From Rhodospirillaceae bacterium CCH5-H10 (GTDB lineage Bacteria > Pseudomonadota > Alphaproteobacteria > Reyranellales > Reyranellaceae), in NCBI GenBank assembly GCA_001557035.1, contig LSKJ01000481.1, forward strand, positions 1 to 9,181: a DNA stretch of 9,181 bases, read 5' to 3'. The translations under genes were made by a program, and so were the position numbers. Numbering within the stretch: position 1 is the stretch's first letter; each line of letters starts with the position of its first letter. Under the pieces are notes generated by a model. That model was not told the DNA's origin. It made no database searches and saw nothing but the letters and a program-made list of their open reading frames with translations. Of this stretch, positions 1 to 4,563 are shown piece by piece.

Positions 1-133
1 GGTCGCCCGCCGCTTCCTCGAGCGCCTCGCTCAGCGCACTCATCATGTCGCGGTTCAGCGCGTTCATGGCGTCGGGACGGTTCAGGACGATCTTCATCAC
101 GCCGTCTTCGATGGTCTTGATCAGATAGGACAT
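1..133 (-). CDS. Crotonase (enoyl-CoA hydratase/isomerase) family protein, N-terminal fragment
   Basis: The minus strand reads ATG at 133-131 and stays open to the window edge, giving 44 residues that begin MSYLIKTIEDGVMKIVLNRP and continue DAMNALNRDMMSALSEAL. The LNRPDAMNAL segment is the hallmark first beta-strand and turn of the crotonase fold, whose members bind acyl-CoA thioesters and catalyse hydration, isomerisation or related reactions. A GGAGG Shine-Dalgarno (141-145 on the plus strand, read in reverse) sits a good distance before the ATG and fixes the start. The oxyanion-hole and catalytic segments lie outside the window, so the exact reaction cannot be judged. The gene stands head to head with another crotonase at 251, whose N-terminus is visibly similar (GVMxxxLNRPDxxNA), so the two look like divergently transcribed paralogues. 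Family assignment is firm; substrate is unknown. Confidence 0.88.
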   Translation of the reverse strand, partial: MSYLIKTIEDGVMKIVLNRPDAMNALNRDMMSALSEALEEAAGD

Positions 134-163
134 TCCACTTCCTCCGGGATTGCGATTGGCAGG

Positions 164-204
164 CGTTGCGGCGAATGTTTCCCAAACCAATGAGTCGCGC
201 AACG
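164..204. promoter_or_regulatory. Imperfect inverted repeat in divergent promoter region (candidate operator)
   Basis: The 117-bp spacer 134-250 lies between two head-to-head crotonase genes and must hold the promoters of both. It contains CGTTGCG at 164-170 and its exact reverse complement CGCAACG at 198-204. The inner flanks also pair (CGA at 172-174 with TCG at 195-197), with one unpaired G at 171. Arms of this size around a shared promoter are typical of operators for TetR- or MerR-type regulators of acyl-CoA catabolism, but no regulator gene is in view and the arms are about three helical turns apart. I could not pick out convincing -35/-10 boxes. The regulatory role is inference. Confidence 0.3.
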
Positions 205-234
205 ACATTCCGTCTTGCTGGGCGGAACCAAGCC

Positions 235-240
235 GGGAGG
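235..240 (+). promoter_or_regulatory. Ribosome binding site that sets the crotonase start at 251
   Basis: GGGAGG lies 10 bases before the ATG at 251. The reading frame is open further upstream to a TTG at 215, but that codon has no comparable site before it, and the family's N-terminus begins near the MKYE of the 251 start. Confidence 0.6.
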
Positions 241-250
241 CCATCGAGCC

Positions 251-1105
251 ATGAAATACGAGACTTTGCTGACCGACCTCACCGGCGGCGTGATGACGGT
301 GACGCTCAACCGGCCCGACAAGCTCAATGCCTTCTCCACGACCATGAGCAAGGAACTCATCGACTTCTTCCAGCGCGTGAATGCGATGGATGAGGTCCGC
401 GCCATCGTCGTCACCGGCGCCGGCCGCGCCTTCTGTGCCGGCGCCGACATTTCCGGCGGGACGGCCGCCTTCCAGGTCTGGAACGACGGCAGCAAGCCCC
501 AGAAGCGCGAGGCGAGCGATTCGATCACCCTGGCGATCTTCAATTGCCTGAAGCCGATCGTGGCGGCGATCAACGGCGCGGCGGTCGGCGTCGGCATCAC
601 CATGTGCCTGCCCATGGACATCCGCATGATGTCGAGCACGGCACGCATCGGCTTCGTCTTCAACAAGCGCGGCATGGCCATGGAGGCCGGAAGCTGCTGG
701 TTCCTGCCCCGCCTCGTCGGCATGCAGCAGGCGCAGGAATGGGTGATGACGGCCGAACTGTTCGGCGCGGACGAAGCGCTGAAGGGCGGCCTCGTCCGAT
801 CCGTCCATGCGCCGGAAGAACTGTTGCCGGCAGCGCAGGCGCTGGCGGCGAAGTTCGCCGCCTCGACCTCTTCCGCCGTGGCCGCCGCGGTCAACCGACG
901 GCTTATGTGGAGCATGTGGGGTGCGCAGGACCCGCTCGACGCCGTGACGCTCGACCTGCAATGCGTCGGCCATCTCGCGGGCGGCGCCGATGCGCAGGAA
1001 GGCATCAAGTCGTTCTTCGAGAAGCGCCCGCCTGCCTTTCCGCTGAAGCCGTCGCAGGACATGCCGCCTTTCGGTCCGTGGGCCCGGCCAAAAGGTTCTG
1101 CTTGA
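251..1105 (+). CDS. Crotonase family protein (annotated type: enoyl-CoA hydratase), non-classical active site
   Basis: This is a 284-residue cytoplasmic acyl-CoA enzyme of the crotonase family. LNRPDKLNAF (19-28), the first oxyanion-hole segment GRAFCAGAD (58-66) and the second INGAAVGVG (107-115) are all present, as is the C-terminal EGIKSFFEKRP (250-260). Aligned by eye with rat mitochondrial hydratase, the two catalytic glutamates (Glu144, Glu164) are replaced by Thr117 and Phe137. Glu145, in the segment KRGMAMEAGSCWFLPR, instead falls eight residues after the second position. That is where dienoyl-CoA isomerase has Asp204 and where 4-chlorobenzoyl-CoA dehalogenase has its nucleophilic Asp145. 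The protein is therefore more likely an isomerase or another crotonase activity than a simple hydratase. The proline-rich tail (260-284, ending near DMPPFGPW) matches my memory of this subfamily. It is followed after 70 bp by the oxidoreductase at 1176, probably in one transcript. The gap holds a 5-bp hairpin (1110-1114 with 1120-1124) but no T-run. Confidence 0.9.
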   Translation: MKYETLLTDLTGGVMTVTLNRPDKLNAFSTTMSKELIDFFQRVNAMDEVRAIVVTGAGRAFCAGADISGGTAAFQVWNDGSKPQKREASDSITLAIFNCLKPIVAAINGAAVGVGITMCLPMDIRMMSSTARIGFVFNKRGMAMEAGSCWFLPRLVGMQQAQEWVMTAELFGADEALKGGLVRSVHAPEELLPAAQALAAKFAASTSSAVAAAVNRRLMWSMWGAQDPLDAVTLDLQCVGHLAGGADAQEGIKSFFEKRPPAFPLKPSQDMPPFGPWARPKGSA

Positions 1106-1175
1106 TGAGCGGCGCGTTTCGCCGATCCTGTGCGGCGGGAAGATCCCATCCGTGAAGCTGCGTTAGAGGAGAAAC

Positions 1176-2183
1176 ATGCGGGCCATGATCTGCCGCCAGT
1201 GGGGCGGCCCCGAAGATTTGCGGCTGGAGGAGATCCCCTCGGTCCCGCTCAAGCCCGGCCAGGTGCGCATCCGGATCAAGGCGGCCGGCGTCAGCTTCGC
1301 CACGACCCTGATCATCGCAGGCAAGTACCAGCGCCGCCCGCCCTTCCCCTTCGCGCCCGGCACCGAAGCATCGGGCATCGTCACGGAAGTCGATCCGGCC
1401 TGCACGCGGGTCAAGGTTGGCGACGAGGTGGTGGCGGTACTGGACTGGGGCGGACTGGCCGAGGAGGCCGTGGCTCACGAGGTCAACGTCTTCCCCAAGC
1501 CGCGCAACGTGGGCTTCGTCGAGGCGATTCAACTCGCCATCTCCTATCCGACCTCGGCGGGTGCCCTCACCTGGCCCGAGGCGCTGGACGTGCAATCAGG
1601 CCACACGCTGCTGGTGCACGCCGCGGCCGGCGGCGTCGGCATGGCGGCGGTCGAGATCGGCAAGATCCTGGGCGCGACGGTGATCGCCACCGCGGGCGGC
1701 CCGCGCAAGACCGAGTTCGCGAAGGCACACGGTGCCGATCACGTGATCGACTACAACGCCACCGACTTCCGGGAGGAGGTCCTGAAGATCACCGGCGGGC
1801 GTGGCGTCGACCGCGTCTACGATCCGGTCGGCGGCGATGTCTTCACCCAATCCCTGCGCTGCATGGCGGTGGGTGGACGGATCTGCCCCATCGGCTTTGC
1901 CAGCGGCACCATCCCGCAGATCCCGGCCAACATCCTGCTGGTGAAGACGCTGGCCGTGATGGGCTTCAACTACGGCTACTATGTCGGCTGGAGTCCGCAC
2001 GATGCGCGCTTCGAGGAAGCACCGCGTACCTACGCTCTCGCCGAGCGTATTCGTGGCTGGTGTGAGCAGGGACTCTGCCGGCCGCATGTCGACCGCACCT
2101 TCGCCCTTCCCGAAGCGCCGCAGGCGATGCGTGCACTCCTGGAGCGCAGCGTCACCGGCCGCGTCGCGATCGTCATGGGCTGA
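1176..2183 (+). CDS. Zinc-free NADPH:quinone oxidoreductase-type MDR protein
   Basis: This 335-residue protein is a medium-chain dehydrogenase/reductase of the quinone oxidoreductase class, which uses NADPH to reduce quinones or activated double bonds such as enoyl thioesters in the cytoplasm. The N-terminal GroES-like domain (about 1-120) includes PFAPGTEASGIVTEV (59-73) and VGDEVVAV (81-88). The Rossmann domain follows, with the nucleotide-binding motif HAAAGGVGMAA (148-158), GAKH-type HGADHVIDY (185-193) and GGRGVDRVYDPVGG (207-220). The structural and catalytic zinc cysteines of alcohol dehydrogenases are absent, as expected for this class. The loop usually reading GVNxxD is GVSFATT here (38-44), so a residue that lines the substrate pocket has changed. 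GAGGAG lies just before the ATG and supports the start. Its position behind a crotonase suggests a role in CoA-thioester metabolism, for example as an enoyl reductase; this is inference. Length is normal for the family. Confidence 0.92.
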   Translation: MRAMICRQWGGPEDLRLEEIPSVPLKPGQVRIRIKAAGVSFATTLIIAGKYQRRPPFPFAPGTEASGIVTEVDPACTRVKVGDEVVAVLDWGGLAEEAVAHEVNVFPKPRNVGFVEAIQLAISYPTSAGALTWPEALDVQSGHTLLVHAAAGGVGMAAVEIGKILGATVIATAGGPRKTEFAKAHGADHVIDYNATDFREEVLKITGGRGVDRVYDPVGGDVFTQSLRCMAVGGRICPIGFASGTIPQIPANILLVKTLAVMGFNYGYYVGWSPHDARFEEAPRTYALAERIRGWCEQGLCRPHVDRTFALPEAPQAMRALLERSVTGRVAIVMG

Positions 2184-2203
2184 CGGGTCACTTCTTCGTC
2201 AGC
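2179..2203. terminator. Hairpin across both stop codons of a convergent gene pair
   Basis: GCTGACG at 2179-2185 pairs perfectly with CGTCAGC at 2197-2203 around an 11-nt loop. Two or three G-T wobbles could lengthen the stem outward. The hairpin encloses the plus-strand stop (2181-2183) and the minus-strand stop (2188-2190), which are only 4 bp apart. No long T-run follows on either strand, so it is at best a weak intrinsic terminator or an RNA 3'-end stabiliser serving both genes. Confidence 0.35.
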
Positions 2204-2553
2204 TTGCCTTCGAAGATGCAATAGCCGTCGAGCTTGATCCTGGAATCGCCGTCCTTGATCTGGCCGATCACGTCCATCATGCCGCCGCCGCCGACCATGG
2301 CGGCGGTCTTGATGGCGCCGTTCCTGCCGAGACTCGTCTGGAATGTGCGTTCCGGCCGGCCTTCCTGCTGGAACCTGCCCCTGACCTGCTCGCCCTCGAC
2401 GGTGACATCGACCACCATCTTGTAGGTCGGGCACTTGCCGCTCCCGGGGACGTTCTTGCCGTAACCGGTCCAGGTGTAAACGACAGGCTCGGCCCGAGCC
2501 GCGCCGGCGGCGAGCAGGAGGGCCACGGTGGTTGCTGCAAAGATCCGGCTCAT
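2188..2553 (-). CDS. Small exported protein of unknown function
   Basis: The 121-residue product starts with a textbook signal peptide: MSRIF, a hydrophobic stretch ATTVALLLAAGAA, then ARA before Glu22, an AxA cleavage site for signal peptidase I. There is no lipobox cysteine, so the mature protein of about 100 residues should be free in the periplasm or secreted. The mature part alternates polar and hydrophobic residues (MVVDVTVEGEQVRGRFQQ, 46-63), suggesting beta-strands. A glycine run GGGG lies at 88-91. Its two cysteines, Cys41 and Cys112, could form one disulfide linking the two ends of the domain. It carries many Lys residues near the C-terminus (ends GKLTKK). GGAG at 2561-2564 (read in reverse) sits 7 bases before the ATG. 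It lies 67 bp downstream of the crotonase at 2621-3451 and may share its transcript, unless the weak hairpin between them stops transcription. I do not recognise the family and assign no function. Confidence 0.8.
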   Translation of the reverse strand: MSRIFAATTVALLLAAGAARAEPVVYTWTGYGKNVPGSGKCPTYKMVVDVTVEGEQVRGRFQQEGRPERTFQTSLGRNGAIKTAAMVGGGGMMDVIGQIKDGDSRIKLDGYCIFEGKLTKK

Positions 2554-2608
2554 CGAGGGGCTCCAGTCAGGGCAATCGTCGCAGGCGAGGTCAGCCAGAT
2601 CCGTCTAG

Positions 2609-2631
2609 AAAATCGCCGGGCTATCGGCCCG
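2609..2631 (-). terminator. Weak intrinsic terminator-like hairpin at the end of the minus-strand crotonase
   Basis: Read on the minus strand, CGGGC (2631-2627) and GCCCG (2621-2617) form a 5-bp G+C stem with a 5-nt loop that contains most of the TAG stop. Four bases later comes TTTT (2612-2609). The stem is short and the T-run is offset, so partial read-through into the downstream exported-protein gene is likely if it works at all. Confidence 0.3.
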
Positions 2632-3451
2632 TGAAGTTGGGCTCCCGCTTCTCCAGGAACGCCTTGATGCCTTCCTTCATGTCCTCCGTCTGCATCAGCG
2701 GCAGAAGCTGCAAGAAGACATGATGGACATGCTCGTTGAAGGGTTCGTTCCACGCCATGCGCATCATCCTCTTGGCGGCCTGGATGGCGAGCGGCGCGTT
2801 GGCGGCGATCTCCAGCGCCAGCTCCCGCGCCGCGCCCATCACCTCCCCGTCCACGACGACCCGGTTCACCAGGCCGATCTCCAGCGACTGGGCCGCACTC
2901 AGTGTCCGGCCGGTGAAGATCAACTCGGACGCCTTCGCCCAGCCCAGCATGCGCGGCAGGTACCAGGTGCCGCCCGATTCGGGAAGGACACCGCGCTTGG
3001 CATAGGACGCCGCGAGCTTGGCCGACTGCGCCATCACCCTGATGTCGGCGCCCAGTGCGAGGTCGAGCCCGTAGCCGGCCGCCGAGCCGTTGAGGGCACA
3101 GATCACCGGCTTGTCCATCGCATGCAGGACGGGCGGCGGCGTGTTGCGCAGGTCGATGTTGGTTGGCGTCGCGCCGGACCCGACGCTCAGATTGTCGGTA
3201 CCCTTGTTCTGCGCTTCGAGGTTCAGGCCGGCGCAGAAGGCGCGGCCCGTGCCGGTCAGGATCACGACGCGGACGGCGCGGTCCTCGTTGGCCTTCACCA
3301 GCGCATCGGTGAGCTGCTTCAGCATCGGGCCTGAAATCGTGTTCATGCGCTGCGGCGCATTCAGCGTGACGGTCGCGATTGCTCCGTCGACGGCATAGAG
3401 CAGTTCCTCGGGCATTACCGAAGCTGTGGGCTGGGCCGCAAACTGGCTCAT
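2621..3451 (-). CDS. Crotonase family protein (annotated type: enoyl-CoA hydratase), non-classical active site
   Basis: This 276-residue crotonase-fold enzyme acts on acyl-CoA thioesters in the cytoplasm. The signature regions are ATVTLNAPQRMNTI (26-39), the oxyanion-hole segments GRAFCAGLNLE (69-79) and LNGSAAGYG (120-128), and the C-terminal EGIKAFLEKREPNF (260-273). By hand alignment with rat hydratase, Glu144 is Asp130 and Glu164 is Tyr150. Glu158 in KRGVLPESGGTWYLPR occupies the position of the catalytic Asp of dienoyl-CoA isomerase and of 4-chlorobenzoyl-CoA dehalogenase. The same arrangement occurs in the crotonase at 251-1105, and both share KRG....E.G..W(F/Y)LPR, so they belong to one subfamily. 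The first 15 residues or so are a short extension before the usual start of the fold. GGGAGGAAAC directly before the ATG fixes the start. It diverges from the threonine aldolase gene across 54 bp. An isomerase role is plausible but unproven. Confidence 0.9.
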   Translation of the reverse strand: MSQFAAQPTASVMPEELLYAVDGAIATVTLNAPQRMNTISGPMLKQLTDALVKANEDRAVRVVILTGTGRAFCAGLNLEAQNKGTDNLSVGSGATPTNIDLRNTPPPVLHAMDKPVICALNGSAAGYGLDLALGADIRVMAQSAKLAASYAKRGVLPESGGTWYLPRMLGWAKASELIFTGRTLSAAQSLEIGLVNRVVVDGEVMGAARELALEIAANAPLAIQAAKRMMRMAWNEPFNEHVHHVFLQLLPLMQTEDMKEGIKAFLEKREPNFTGR

Positions 3452-3505
3452 GTTTCCTCCCTTTGGCGATTGCCGCTATGGTGGCTCAGGAGATCAGAAC
3501 ACGCC
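3452..3505. promoter_or_regulatory. 54-bp divergent spacer holding two translation start regions
   Basis: The spacer separates the minus-strand crotonase from the plus-strand aldolase. It carries the crotonase Shine-Dalgarno (CCTCCC at 3457-3462, read in reverse) and the aldolase AGGAG. After these, little room remains for two full promoters, so the -35 or -10 elements probably overlap or extend into the opposing gene. I see no convincing consensus boxes. Confidence 0.3.
3488..3492 (+). promoter_or_regulatory. Ribosome binding site supporting the aldolase start at 3506
   Basis: AGGAG ends 13 bases before the ATG at 3506, a rather long spacing. The alternative start is a TTG at 3470. It would add MPLWWLRRSEHA, which is not typical of the family, and would place this AGGAG inside the gene. 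Confidence 0.45.
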
Positions 3506-4549
3506 ATGCAAAACCGTTTCATCGACCTTTACAGCGACACCAAGACCAAGCCCTCGCCCGGTATGCGGAAGGCCATGGCCGACGCCGAAGTCGGCGACGA
3601 ACAGAAGATGGAAGACCCCACGGTCAACCGCCTGCGCGACAAGATCTGCGAACTTCTCGGCAAGGAAGACGCGGTGTTCCTGCCGAGCGGCACCATGGGC
3701 AACCAGATCGCCATCCGCGTGCACTGCCGGCTGGGCGACGAGGTGATCGCCGACCGGACGGCCCACATCATCAACGCCGAGTCGGGCGGCACGGCCGCCA
3801 ATGCCGGCGTCATGATCCGCATGGTCGACGGTCCCTACGGCGTATTCACCGGCGAGCAGGTCAAGGAAGCGCTGCGCGACCCGAGCAGCCGCAACGCCCC
3901 GCGCTCGCGGCTCGTGTCGATCGAGAACACGTCGAACGGCGGCTGCGGCACGGTCTGGCCGCTCGCCACCATGCAGGGCGTCACCAAGGTCGCGCGGGGC
4001 GCCGGCCTCAGCCTGCACATGGACGGCGCGCGTCTGGCCAACGCCTGCGTGCAGTCCGGCACCAAGGCGAGCCAGTACGCTGCCTGCGTCGACTCGCTGT
4101 GGCTGGACTACACCAAGGGCCTGGGGGCGCCGGTCGGCGCCAGCCTGGCGGGATCGAAGGAATTCATCCACGAGGCCTGGCGCCAGAAGCAGATGCTGGG
4201 CGGCTCGATGCGCCAGTCCGGCATCATCGCCGCTGCCGCGCTCTACGCCCTCGAAAACAATTGGGACCGGCTCGCCGAGGACCATGACAATGCGCGTCAC
4301 CTCTCCGAGGGCCTGGCCAACATCAAGGGCGTGAAGATCGACGTGCCGCGCATGGAAACCAACCTGGTCTTCTTCGAGGTGACCAAGCCCGGCTGGACGC
4401 CGCTGCGGCTGGTCGAAGCCTGCAAGGAGCGCGGCGTCGGCATGGGCACCGCCGCCGGCAACCGCATCCGCGCCGTCACGCATCTCGACGTCAACAGGGG
4501 CGACATCGACAGCGCCCTGAAGGTGATCAGCGACGCGCTGGCCGCCTGA
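3506..4549 (+). CDS. ltaE: Low-specificity L-threonine aldolase-type PLP enzyme
   Basis: The 347-residue protein belongs to the beta-eliminating lyase/threonine aldolase family (fold type I), which cleaves L-threonine or L-allo-threonine to glycine and acetaldehyde in the cytoplasm. Visible hallmarks are DLYSDTKTKPSPGM (7-20), the phosphate-binding PSGTMGNQ (60-67), His87 in TAHIINAESGG (the substrate-stacking His83 of the E. coli enzyme), and HMDGAR (171-176) with Asp173 for the pyridine nitrogen. Also present are DYTKGLGAPVG (201-211) with the PLP lysine Lys204, and RAVTHLDV (322-329) with the carboxylate-binding arginine. The E. coli His126 position (ENTHN) reads ENTSNGGCG here, so Ser143 replaces a histidine that contacts the substrate hydroxyl; substrate preference may differ from threonine. 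Length is normal. The gene appears monocistronic: it diverges from a crotonase and converges on the gene at 4564, with 14 bp between the stops. The family is sure; the exact amino-acid substrate is not. Confidence 0.9.
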   Translation: MQNRFIDLYSDTKTKPSPGMRKAMADAEVGDEQKMEDPTVNRLRDKICELLGKEDAVFLPSGTMGNQIAIRVHCRLGDEVIADRTAHIINAESGGTAANAGVMIRMVDGPYGVFTGEQVKEALRDPSSRNAPRSRLVSIENTSNGGCGTVWPLATMQGVTKVARGAGLSLHMDGARLANACVQSGTKASQYAACVDSLWLDYTKGLGAPVGASLAGSKEFIHEAWRQKQMLGGSMRQSGIIAAAALYALENNWDRLAEDHDNARHLSEGLANIKGVKIDVPRMETNLVFFEVTKPGWTPLRLVEACKERGVGMGTAAGNRIRAVTHLDVNRGDIDSALKVISDALAA

Positions 4550-4563
4550 GGGCTCTCAAAGGG

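Noticed and set aside
1030..1105. Proline-rich C-terminal tail of the crotonase at 251-1105, at first sight an odd extension
   Set aside because: From memory, members of this subfamily commonly end with a similar DxPxFxPW tail, so it is probably ordinary for the family rather than a fusion.
1110..1124. CGGCG/CGCCG hairpin between the crotonase and oxidoreductase genes as a terminator
   Set aside because: Only 5 bp, no T-run, and the downstream gene follows on the same strand at operon spacing.
3494..4483. 329-codon minus-strand open frame opposite the threonine aldolase
   Set aside because: The plus strand carries every catalytic motif of the aldolase; the minus frame is rich in Ala, Val, Asp, Gly and His with no recognisable domain.
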